A stretch of DNA of 64,000 bases, taken from Flavobacterium jejuense. GTDB taxonomy: Bacteria > Bacteroidota > Bacteroidia > Flavobacteriales > Flavobacteriaceae. The first letter of the stretch is position 1; every line of letters starts with the position of its first letter. The notes beneath the pieces are model-generated. The model saw nothing but the letters and a program-made list of their open reading frames with translations. It was not told the origin of the DNA and did no database searches. The DNA is taken from positions 248,001-312,000 of the forward strand of contig NZ_VEVQ02000001.1 in assembly GCF_006491595.2 (NCBI RefSeq). The letters are read 5' to 3'. Below are positions 55,868-63,737 of this stretch, in pieces. Made by a program: the position numbers and the translations under genes.

Positions 55868-56623
55868 TTATTTTGTTTTTTTATATTTTATGCCGCTATC
55901 TGTTGTAATGACAGCTGATGCACCTTTATTTCTTTGTTCTTCTGTAGGATTTAGAGAATGTAAATCCAAAGTGTTTTCATACTTAATTAATTTTCCAGTA
56001 ATATCAAATTCTTGTAAAATGTAATGATCAAAATCAGATATAAGTTGGCGTATAGATTTAATCATTCCATTTTCATAATATATAATTCTTTGTTGAAAAT
56101 TGAATTTTCTTATCCATAAAACATGTATTTTTCCAGAATCATAATAGGTTCTAGAATAATTATAGCCTTTACCGTCATAAATTACTAAAGAATCATTTTC
56201 TCTTATACTATATTTTTCAGGTAAATAATAGCTGTCAGATGGTTTTAATTCACTTTTACCTACAAAAGGATTAATTTTTATGATTGGTTTTTTGATTTTT
56301 GGGTTTAAAAATTTTAATTTATTAATAAATACACAGTTGCAATCAGCTAATTCATTATTTTTAAAATCACGATTAAAGTTAAAAAGGATAGTATCTTGTA
56401 GTATTGAATAACTTATAATGGCTCCATTTCCACAATTTTCTATATATTGAATCTCCATAGACAATGTATCATTTACTATTTTTGAAGAAATAATTCGTTG
56501 ATTAATTCCATCAGTACTTCCTATTGGCTCTTGACATTCTTCTTTAGACTCATAAAGTTTCAACTCTTTATTTTGAGAAAAGAGAAAAGATGAAAACAGA
56601 AAAAAACTTAAAAATAACTTCAT
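55868..56623 (-). CDS. Exported protein with YwqK/MORN-like repeat
   Basis: 251 residues. Signal peptide about 1-16 (SFLFSQ). The N-terminal half has a cysteine pair (ENCGNG, DCNCVF). A C-terminal antitoxin-component YwqK-like MORN pattern follows: YYDSGKIHVLWIRKFNFQQR, then YYENGMIKSI, then FDITGKLIKYEN. The family name does not imply a toxin-antitoxin pair here. It is 6 nt upstream of the M14 peptidase gene. Confidence 0.7.
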   Translation of the reverse strand: MKLFLSFFLFSSFLFSQNKELKLYESKEECQEPIGSTDGINQRIISSKIVNDTLSMEIQYIENCGNGAIISYSILQDTILFNFNRDFKNNELADCNCVFINKLKFLNPKIKKPIIKINPFVGKSELKPSDSYYLPEKYSIRENDSLVIYDGKGYNYSRTYYDSGKIHVLWIRKFNFQQRIIYYENGMIKSIRQLISDFDHYILQEFDITGKLIKYENTLDLHSLNPTEEQRNKGASAVITTDSGIKYKKTK

Positions 56624-56687
56624 TCTTTTGATTTAAAAGTATCAATAATAAAATAGGCAAACAATACAACAAAACCCAGTATTAAAA

Positions 56688-57125
56688 TTAGTTTAGCATT
56701 TGGATAATGTGATAGTTTGAAAAAGCATCAACTAAAATAAATATTATAATTACAGATAAAATTCCAAAAGGAAATACTTTTAGACTTTTGTTATTATTGT
56801 TTAGATATATGTCATAAAGTTCTAGAATAAGCCAAAAAATGAACGCACCAAAACTTATGATTGGTAAAAGAAAAAATGATGGCGAATGAAAAACGTTTAC
56901 ATAATAGTGTATTGGCAAACAAATTACTAAAACCAATTTGACATGATCGATTAATCGCTTGTTTTTTTTAAAATAATAACGAATAGGATAAAGAAGAACG
57001 ATTAATCCAAAACCTATGGTCATTAAAATTCGTGAATAAGGCCAATGCATTATTTTGAACAATATCCCTATTATTATAATTGGAAACGATAATCGAATTA
57101 ATCTAACAATGAATATTGACTTCAT
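56688..57125 (-). CDS. GldL-like membrane protein, stand-alone
   Basis: 145 residues with four predicted membrane helices. The N-terminal stretch IGILFKIMHWPYSRILMTIGF resembles the GldL motor-protein signature (LFKI-HWP), but the long cytoplasmic coiled tail of GldL is missing. GldL works with GldM as the proton-driven motor of gliding and type IX secretion. This short relative is elsewhere found as an isolated gene of unknown role. It is the first gene of the run ending with the HD hydrolase. Confidence 0.65.
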   Translation of the reverse strand: MKSIFIVRLIRLSFPIIIIGILFKIMHWPYSRILMTIGFGLIVLLYPIRYYFKKNKRLIDHVKLVLVICLPIHYYVNVFHSPSFFLLPIISFGAFIFWLILELYDIYLNNNNKSLKVFPFGILSVIIIFILVDAFSNYHIIQMLN

Positions 57126-57223
57126 CTAAGTTTTGGTTTACCCAAATGTACTAAAAAAACAAATCATTTAATTATTTGGAGACCAAAATTCGGAATTCGT
57201 AAAGCAAAGCTTATCTTTGCCAA

Positions 57224-58621
57224 ATGAATAGAAATCCGCTTTCCAATAATGTCCTTTTGAATCTTGATATTCAAAGACTAAATAAAATGCAAGAAGTAGC
57301 TCAAAATGCTATTTTGAATGATGCTAATGTCTTATTACTTTCTCCAACAGGTTCTGGGAAAACACTTGCTTTCTTATTGCCAATTTTTCAATTGTTAGAG
57401 GAAGATGTAAAAGGAGTACAAGCTGTAATTTTAGTTCCTTCTCGTGAATTAGGCTTGCAAATTGAACAAGTTTGGAAAAAAATGGGAACACATTACAAAG
57501 TGAATATGTGTTATGGGGGTCACTCTATTGATGTTGAGATTAATAATTTAAGCAATCCACCAGCTTTACTAATTGGAACACCTGGTCGAATTGTAGATCA
57601 CTTAAACAGAAGAAGTTTTACTACTGAAAATGTAAAAACCTTAGTTTTAGACGAATTTGATAAATCGTTGCAATTAGGCTATCACGAAGAAATGTCTTTT
57701 ATTGTAGGACAACTGACGAAGTTGAATAAACGGATTTTAGTTTCGGCTACTTCTGGAGTGGAAATTCCTAAATATACTAAAATTATTGATCCAACATTTG
57801 TTGATTTTATTGATGAGAAAAAACAAAATACCAATTTAGATACGCGTATCGTTTTTTCGAAATCGAAAGACAAATTGGAATCGCTTTTTCAATTGATTTG
57901 TTCGTTAAATTCAGAATCTGCTATTATTTTTTGTAATCATAGAGAAGCTGTTGAGCGTATTTATGATATGTTACTTTCAAAAGGAGTGCTTTCCACTTTT
58001 TATCATGGTGGTTTAGACCAAGATGAACGTGAACGTGCTTTAATTCAATTTAGAAATGGAAGTGTTCTATTCTTAATCACAACCGATTTAGGGGCTCGTG
58101 GTTTAGATATTCCAGAAATGAAACACGTAATTCATTATCATTTGCCTTCAAAAGAAGATGAATTTACCCATAGAAATGGTCGTACGGCTCGTATGTTGGC
58201 TACAGGAACTGCTTACGTGTTAATTCATGAAACGGAGAAAAAAACTGATTATTTCGATTATGGAAAGCGAAGATTGGATGTGTCCAATGCAAAGTCATTA
58301 CCGAAAGCACCAGTTTTTCAAACGCTTTATATTAGTGGAGGAAAGAAAAATAAGCTGAATAAATTTGACATTGTAGGTTTCCTTTCTCAAAAAGGCGAAC
58401 TTGAAAAGGACGACATCGGTTTAATTGAAGTAAAAGATTTTATTTCGTTTGTTGCCGTTCGGTTTACCAAAGTGAAAGCCTTACTTTCCAAAATTAAGGA
58501 CGAGAAAATGAAAGGGAAGAAATATAAAATTGAAGTAGCGAGACAAGTGATGAAGAAGGAAGAAGAAGATGTGGAAACGCATCCAAAATTTACTTCTCGA
58601 AAAGAGAATAATAGGAGGTAA
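57224..58621 (+). CDS. DEAD-box RNA helicase with DEFD in motif II
   Basis: 465 residues. Motif I PTGSGKT (41-47), Ia VPSREL, GG at GGHS, motif II DEFD (143-146) instead of DEAD, motif III SAT, motif V TTDLGARGLD and motif VI HRNGRTAR. A C-terminal extension (about 370-465) is basic and may bind RNA. It probably unwinds RNA during ribosome assembly or decay. The Ala-to-Phe change at the third position of motif II is found in some Bacteroidota helicases; the catalytic D, E and final D are kept. It starts 99 nt after the divergent GldL-like gene. Confidence 0.92.
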   Translation: MNRNPLSNNVLLNLDIQRLNKMQEVAQNAILNDANVLLLSPTGSGKTLAFLLPIFQLLEEDVKGVQAVILVPSRELGLQIEQVWKKMGTHYKVNMCYGGHSIDVEINNLSNPPALLIGTPGRIVDHLNRRSFTTENVKTLVLDEFDKSLQLGYHEEMSFIVGQLTKLNKRILVSATSGVEIPKYTKIIDPTFVDFIDEKKQNTNLDTRIVFSKSKDKLESLFQLICSLNSESAIIFCNHREAVERIYDMLLSKGVLSTFYHGGLDQDERERALIQFRNGSVLFLITTDLGARGLDIPEMKHVIHYHLPSKEDEFTHRNGRTARMLATGTAYVLIHETEKKTDYFDYGKRRLDVSNAKSLPKAPVFQTLYISGGKKNKLNKFDIVGFLSQKGELEKDDIGLIEVKDFISFVAVRFTKVKALLSKIKDEKMKGKKYKIEVARQVMKKEEEDVETHPKFTSRKENNRR

Positions 58622-58651
58622 GTTTTTTAATAATACAATTTATCAGTTTAC

Positions 58652-58713
58652 CGTCACTTCGAGTGCGAAGCGTATCGAGAAGTTTTTGCTTTTTAAAGAA
58701 GTTTTCTCGATAC
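58652..58713. repeat. REP-like intergenic repeat with hairpin
   Basis: The sequence CGTCACTTCGAGTGCGAAG followed by GTATCGAGAA (58672-58681) and its complement TTCTCGATAC (58704-58713) makes a 10-bp stem with a 22-nt loop. CACTTCGAG-type units recur between genes in many Flavobacteriaceae. Only one copy is in this window. Confidence 0.55.
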
Positions 58714-58778
58714 ATTTTACTCCGATCTATTCCCAAAATCTTCAAAATCCTTGAACTTACGGAAACTTATACAAAAAA

Positions 58779-59414
58779 ATGAAACAAGAATTTTGTCTAT
58801 TATGTAACGAAAGTGCAACGGTTTTTTGCGAAAAGCCCAATCATTTATTTTACAAATGTGACAACTGTCAAGGCATTTTTAGACCCAAACATACTTTTTT
58901 TGATACTTCATCCGAAAAAAAACATTATGAACAACATAACAATAATGTAAATGATTTGGGTTATCAAAAATTTGTTGAACCACTTGTAAATGCTATTCTA
59001 AAAGATTTTTCTCCTAATGATAAAGGTTTAGACTTTGGCTCAGGAACTGGACCAGTTATATCAAAAATGCTTCATGAAAAAGGCTATCAAGTTGAAAACT
59101 ATGATATTTTTTTTGAAAATGTACCTGAAAAGTTAACCCAAAAATACAACTATATTTCCTGTTGTGAAGTGATGGAACATTTTCACGAACCATTAAAAGA
59201 ATTTAAATTATTGCATTCAATGTTGTTACCTAATGGGAAACTATATTGTAAAACTGAACTATTCCAAAACCAAATTCCATTTGAAAATTGGTATTATAAA
59301 AACGATTTAACACATGTTTTTATTTATCAAGAAACCACTTTACATTGGATTCATAAGTTATTGAATTTTAAAAAAGTGGAAGTGAGGGATAAGATTATTC
59401 TTTTTGAGAAATGA
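58779..59414 (+). CDS. SAM-dependent methyltransferase with zinc-ribbon-like N-terminus
   Basis: 211 residues. Four cysteines in CLLCNES and CDNCQG form a likely zinc ribbon at about 4-30. The class I Rossmann core has GLDFGSGTGPVISKML as motif I and CCEVMEHFHEPLKEF later, with a C-terminal strand KKVEVRDKIILFEK. The arrangement resembles uncharacterised methyltransferases near glycan or small-molecule genes. Substrate unknown. It follows the helicase gene after a repeat-containing gap and is followed by a terminator. Confidence 0.85.
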   Translation: MKQEFCLLCNESATVFCEKPNHLFYKCDNCQGIFRPKHTFFDTSSEKKHYEQHNNNVNDLGYQKFVEPLVNAILKDFSPNDKGLDFGSGTGPVISKMLHEKGYQVENYDIFFENVPEKLTQKYNYISCCEVMEHFHEPLKEFKLLHSMLLPNGKLYCKTELFQNQIPFENWYYKNDLTHVFIYQETTLHWIHKLLNFKKVEVRDKIILFEK

Positions 59415-59493
59415 TTCTAACATCTTTTAGTTAAGATAAAAGTTTATTAAGTAATTCATTAACTTATTTTTTGTATCATTTGTTTTTTAAACT

Positions 59494-59522
59494 AAAAACC
59501 TTGTCTACATGACAAGGTTTTA
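59494..59522 (-). terminator. Terminator of the 59549-60463 lipoprotein gene
   Basis: AAAACCTTGTC / GACAAGGTTTT with a 5-nt loop and T-runs on both sides; it may also stop the methyltransferase transcript. Confidence 0.85.
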
Positions 59523-59548
59523 TTAGATATTAAAAATTTTATTTTAAA

Positions 59549-60463
59549 TTAATTTACTACTGGGCAATTAACATTTACTCCAGCATACATATTCATTACA
59601 TTTGAGGCAGAATCTAAATCTGAAATCACATCAAAATTGGTATTATCAATTACCAAAACGGCCCACAATGGAGAATATCCAGAATCACTAGGAATAGTAC
59701 CTAATACATTATGAGTTTGCATTGTTCCTGTTTCAGTTTTAAAGCCTGAAGCTGGTCCGATATTGTTATCATTAAACATAACATATATTGGAGATATTGG
59801 TACAGCTCCTGAACCATTTGCTGTTAATGTTGCTTCTTCAAAACTAAAATAGGCAACTGCTTTTCCTTTATACCAACCCAAAGTTAGTTCACTAGCTACA
59901 CCTTGTGTTTTACTTTTTGATGCTGTAGAGCCAAAAGGTACTACGGGACAATTTACAATAGCATTTGTTTGACTTATGGTATAATTTGAAGCAAGAATTT
60001 CTTCTAAACTTGTAATGCTATTTGGAACATAAGTGCTTGGGACAATCACTTTATTTACGATCCAAAAATCATTATAACCTATTTCTCCAGGAAGGGAAGC
60101 AATGATGTTGTTTTGACCAGATAGAGGAGTATCAGAGCCTTCTTTAAAGAATACATAAATTGGAGCAGGAGTTGATGATTGTACATCAAAATTGTAATAT
60201 TGTGCGGAACTACCTGTTCTTTTTAATCCTGTAGTGATGAATGGTTCTTCATCAAAATTTATAGCAACATTAGGACCAGGTAATCCATTAGTTGAAGTTC
60301 TTACAAATAAATTTCCTGCACTACTACTAAAACGATCTACACTAACTTTTTCAGCTGTGTTAATGTCTTTTGAAGTGATTCCTTGGTTGGTTGAATCGTC
60401 ATTGGAACAGGCTGTGAATAAATATCCAATGAGTAAACTAAATGTAATAATAGACTTTTTCAT
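59549..60463 (-). CDS. Lipoprotein of unknown function with internal repeat
   Basis: 304 residues. Lipobox FTACSNDDS, acidic after Cys as in surface-exported lipoproteins. Two similar halves can be seen: one with FFKEGSDTPLSGQNNIIASLPGEIGYNDFWIV ending NAIVNCPVVPFG, and a second with MFNDNNIGPASGFKTETG, GTIPSDSGYSPLWAVLVI and ending VNCPVVN. The duplicated motif (short beta domain ending in NCPVV) suggests two copies of one domain. No name is known to me; a surface-binding role is an inference from the export signal. Confidence 0.7.
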   Translation of the reverse strand: MKKSIITFSLLIGYLFTACSNDDSTNQGITSKDINTAEKVSVDRFSSSAGNLFVRTSTNGLPGPNVAINFDEEPFITTGLKRTGSSAQYYNFDVQSSTPAPIYVFFKEGSDTPLSGQNNIIASLPGEIGYNDFWIVNKVIVPSTYVPNSITSLEEILASNYTISQTNAIVNCPVVPFGSTASKSKTQGVASELTLGWYKGKAVAYFSFEEATLTANGSGAVPISPIYVMFNDNNIGPASGFKTETGTMQTHNVLGTIPSDSGYSPLWAVLVIDNTNFDVISDLDSASNVMNMYAGVNVNCPVVN

Positions 60464-60627
60464 AATTGAATTAATTTGTTTACTTCAAATGTATACTATT
60501 AGTTTTTTTTATTTTGTTAGATATCTAACGTAACTCAATTATGACATTTTGAACTGATAAAAGCATATGAGGAATTACAATTAAAAAAAATGCAAGAGAT
60601 GGATAAGAGTTCTTGTCTTTGAAAAAT

Positions 60628-60754
60628 AAAGTTTGTGACAATTTTATTTTCCCTTCCAGTTTGCCACAGTTTTGTGGTAAAAAAAATAAAAAAAAATAAA
60701 TTGCCACAAAACTGTGGTAAATAGAATTTTTTTAAAAAAATTGCCACAAACTTT
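60628..60754. repeat. 127-bp nested imperfect palindrome
   Basis: Two sets of inverted arms share almost the same centre (about 60690). Outer arms: AAAGTTTGTGACAATTTT (60628-60645) and AAAATTGCCACAAACTTT (60737-60754). Inner arms: TTGCCACAGTTTTGTGGTAA (60661-60680) and TTGCCACAAAACTGTGGTAA (60701-60720). Each inner arm is itself a small hairpin. TTGCCACA occurs at 60661, 60701 and 60741, exactly 40 bp apart. Short ORFs across it are artefacts. It may be a MITE remnant or a cruciform-type regulatory site. The remaining sequence from 60464 to 60627 is an AT-rich leader with no gene. Confidence 0.75.
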
Positions 60755-60799
60755 TTTTAGTTAGAATGAGTTTTACATTAGATAAAAAAAACTATCCTT

Positions 60800-61227
60800 T
60801 TAGTAAAAAGATAGTTCGTCAAAATCTTTAATTTCTGATAGTTTAATTAATTTCTGTAATTTTATATCTTCCCAAGTTTCTTTAAAAACTTCATCATTGC
60901 CTTCAGCTTCTTCATTAATGTTTCCCTTTTCTAATTTTTTTTTAGTTAAAAAATTAATAGTTGTTGAGTTATTGACTATTGGTCCATAATTATTATTAAA
61001 GTCATGACCAATTAATTCAAAATCGGAATTCCCATATCTAAAAGTGTATTCCCAATTTTAATTAGATTTTTTCCTTTGTACCATCGTACAATAATCGATA
61101 ATAATTATCTCCTTCAATTAACAATCCTTCTGATTTTTTAAAGGGCCAATGTTTCAACAAGTTTTTGGTTGGCTGAATTTGAACTTGCACTTCCGATTAT
61201 GGCAAATAGTTGTTTCTTTTGAGTCAT
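60800..61227 (-). pseudogene. Decayed gene(s) between lipoprotein and GT51-like gene
   Basis: Three reading pieces on the minus strand are coding-like but separated by stops and frame changes. The first starts at 61227 (29 codons, MTQKKQLFAIIGSASSNSAN), like an NAD(P)H-dependent FMN reductase N-terminus. The second contains LLKHWPFKKSEGLLIEGDNY and ends at 61062. The third (61057-60800) contains NWEYTFRYGNSDFELIGHD and INEEAEGNDEVFKETWEDIK, and ends SEIKDFDELSFY. The third resembles C-termini of uncharacterised Flavobacterium exported proteins. The whole is a broken locus, not a gene with introns or a programmed frameshift. Confidence 0.6.
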
Positions 61228-61231
61228 TATA

Positions 61232-61837
61232 TTAGAACTTATTCTTTAGCATTTTTTGAATATGAAGTACTTTTCGTTGTAGCATTTTTCTATTTCTTTC
61301 AGGATTATATAAAGTTGGATTTTCTAACATAAGAATCAAAGTAATACGTTCTTTTTGATTTAAATCTTTTAATTCTTTATTGTAATAGTAGTGTGCTGCT
61401 TTTTTTATCCCTCTATTTTGATATAAATAATCAGAATCTTTTAAAAGCAATTTTAAACATTCTCTTTGTGTATACTTACGTTCTAGTTTTAAAGTAAAAA
61501 AAATACCTTCATATATCGATTCAAATCGATTATTATAATAGGAATGATACATTCTTGTAATGTTAAGACATGGACATTGTTTATTAGAATAAGAAAATAA
61601 ATTAGATACTGCTAATTCTTTGAAACTAGGACTTGTATAAATAGAATCATAGGTTTCAATAATTTCTTCAAATGATTCTTCTTTTGCTTGGTCTAATGCA
61701 GTTGTTAGTTGTTTGTAATTCTGAGTATCAAAAATAGGATTGAAATCACTTAAAAGTAAATTGTAGATAACTACTAAAAGTACAAGGCAGATAATACCTG
61801 TTTTTAATAGCCCTTTCGCTATTTTTTTTAATTTCAT
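61232..61837 (-). CDS. Membrane-anchored GT51-like (peptidoglycan transglycosylase) remnant
   Basis: 201 residues. One membrane helix near the N-terminus (about 11-30). The C-terminal half follows the second half of a GT51 transglycosylase: YEGIFFTLKLERKYTQRECL, GIKKAAHYYYNKELKDLNQKER and LENPTLYNPERNRKMLQRKV. The first half, where GT51 enzymes hold the catalytic Glu in ED-x-x-F and the TITQQL motif, is short and lacks both. So it may bind murein or lipid II without polymerising it, or be a decaying gene. It lies 4 nt after the decayed locus. Confidence 0.68.
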   Translation of the reverse strand: MKLKKIAKGLLKTGIICLVLLVVIYNLLLSDFNPIFDTQNYKQLTTALDQAKEESFEEIIETYDSIYTSPSFKELAVSNLFSYSNKQCPCLNITRMYHSYYNNRFESIYEGIFFTLKLERKYTQRECLKLLLKDSDYLYQNRGIKKAAHYYYNKELKDLNQKERITLILMLENPTLYNPERNRKMLQRKVLHIQKMLKNKF

Positions 61838-61998
61838 AATTTATTTTAACTAGGATTACAAGCTCCATTAGTAGTAATTTTATTCCTATTTTATTTGTTG
61901 TTGCATTTTTTAATGCTTTCTATAATGGGTTTTAAATTTTTATTTAAAGTTCTTTTATTTATTCAAAAAGTTAATGTATAAAAAGATACCTTTAAAAA

Positions 61999-63534
61999 TT
62001 ATTTCCCAGGAACTACCTTATAAGTAGGATCTTCCATAATATTTACATCAATAATGGCTTCTGCGTTTTTAAGTAGTTCCACACAGTCATTACTCAAGTG
62101 TTTTAAGTGTACTTTTTTGCCAACAGCAGCATAACGTTCTGTAATTTTGTTTACGGCATCAATGGCACTCATATCGTTGATTCTGCTTTCTGCAAAATCA
62201 ATGATGATTTCTTTGGGATCGTTTTGTACATCAAATTTTTCTGCAAAAGCGGTGGTTGAACCAAAGAATAAAGGTCCAAATAGTTCATAGTGTTTTACTC
62301 CGTTTTCATCAATATATTTTCTAGCACGAATGCGTTTTGCACTTTCCCATGCAAATACTAAGGCAGAAATGATGACTCCAATTAAAACCGCTAAAGCTAA
62401 GTTATGTAAAAAGATGGTAATCAAGGTTACTACAAGCATGACGAAGATATCGTGCTTAGGCATTTTAGTAAAAGCTTTAAAACTAGCCCATTCAAAAGTT
62501 CCAATGGCTACCATAATCATAACTCCAGTTAAAGCAGCCATAGGTAATAATTCGATTACAGGAGCACCCACTAAAATAATGACTAAAATCGTTAAAGCAG
62601 CTACAATTCCAGATAGCCTAGCTCTTGAACCAGAGGATAAGTTGACCAAGGTTTGTGCAATCATAGGACATCCACCCATTCCGTAGAAAAAGCCGTTGGC
62701 AATATTGGCTGTTCCTTGTGCTAAACATTCTCGGTTACTATTACCTTTTGTTCCAGTAATTTCATCTACCAAGTTTAAGGTTAGTAAACCTTCTGTCAAA
62801 CCAACTGCTGCCATTATTAAACCATAAGGTAAAATGATTTTTAAGGTTTCTAACGTAAATGGAATTTGTGGAATATGAAAAGGAGGTAAGTCACCACTAA
62901 CAGAAGCAATGTCTACTACTTGTTTGGTATCTATATTAAAAATAAGCACGATTCCGAATACTACAATGATGGAAACTAAAGATGCTGGAACAGCTTTTGT
63001 AATTTTAGGTAAAATAAGAATAATAGCAATGGTTAAAGCTACTAAACCTGCCATGATTAAAAAGGGTGAACCTGTTAACCATTCTTTTTGTCCGTTAATA
63101 ACAGTTTTAAATTGTTCTAATTGAGACATGAAAATGATAACTGCTAAACCATTCACAAAACCAAACATAACAGGCTGTGGTACTAATCGGATGAATTTAC
63201 CCAGTTTTAGTAACCCCACAACAATTTGTATTACTCCTGCAATAGCTACGGCACCAAACACATATTCTAATCCGTGTGACTTCATTAAAGCAATCAAAAC
63301 GATTACTGTTGCACCAGCACCACCAGAAATTAAACCTGGTCTTCCTCCAAAAATAGCTGTTATAATTCCCATGATTAAAGCCCCATATAGGCCTACAAGA
63401 GGAGGGAAGTCTGCTAAAATAGCAAACGATAATGATTCAGGAATCATTGTCATAGCAACGGTTAAGCCCGCTAATATTTCTGTTTTATAATCTACTTTTT
63501 GTTTAAAATCGAAAAGATTGAGTACTTGTCTCAT
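61999..63534 (-). CDS. SulP-family inorganic anion transporter with STAS domain
   Basis: 511 residues: about 12 membrane helices (about 20-395), starting with the family motif ILAGLTVAMTMIPESLSFAILA and GLYGALIMGIITAIFGG, and GMGGCPMIAQTLVNLSSGSRSRLSG-like sequence mid-way. A C-terminal STAS domain (about 415-505) has IIIDFAESRINDMSAIDAVNKI. SulP proteins carry sulfate, bicarbonate or other anions with Na+ or H+. The substrate cannot be told from sequence. Single-gene unit. Confidence 0.93.
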   Translation of the reverse strand: MRQVLNLFDFKQKVDYKTEILAGLTVAMTMIPESLSFAILADFPPLVGLYGALIMGIITAIFGGRPGLISGGAGATVIVLIALMKSHGLEYVFGAVAIAGVIQIVVGLLKLGKFIRLVPQPVMFGFVNGLAVIIFMSQLEQFKTVINGQKEWLTGSPFLIMAGLVALTIAIILILPKITKAVPASLVSIIVVFGIVLIFNIDTKQVVDIASVSGDLPPFHIPQIPFTLETLKIILPYGLIMAAVGLTEGLLTLNLVDEITGTKGNSNRECLAQGTANIANGFFYGMGGCPMIAQTLVNLSSGSRARLSGIVAALTILVIILVGAPVIELLPMAALTGVMIMVAIGTFEWASFKAFTKMPKHDIFVMLVVTLITIFLHNLALAVLIGVIISALVFAWESAKRIRARKYIDENGVKHYELFGPLFFGSTTAFAEKFDVQNDPKEIIIDFAESRINDMSAIDAVNKITERYAAVGKKVHLKHLSNDCVELLKNAEAIIDVNIMEDPTYKVVPGK

Positions 63535-63737
63535 GCTATTTTTTGGCTTTTAAAATAAAAATGCAAAAGTAAGCATTTCAAATTGAAGAAACCTAACGCT
63601 TAAATGAAGTTTAAACCAAACTCAATTACTATTAAGCAAAATTTGATGACTAGTTCTGTGTATTAAGTTACTAGTTCTATAAATTTAATACTTTAATCTC
63701 GAAATGATTAAGATTGATAAGTAGTTATAAATTATAA

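Noticed and set aside
55868..56623. Toxin-antitoxin system suggested by the YwqK-like repeats
   Set aside because: The protein has a signal peptide, no toxin gene is adjacent, and MORN-like repeats carry this name only by family labelling.
60525..60747. Two overlapping minus-strand ORFs (60-70 codons) in the palindrome region
   Set aside because: They read through the inverted repeats and A/T runs; residues such as FFLFFLPQNCGKL are produced by repeat sequence, with no start context or domain.
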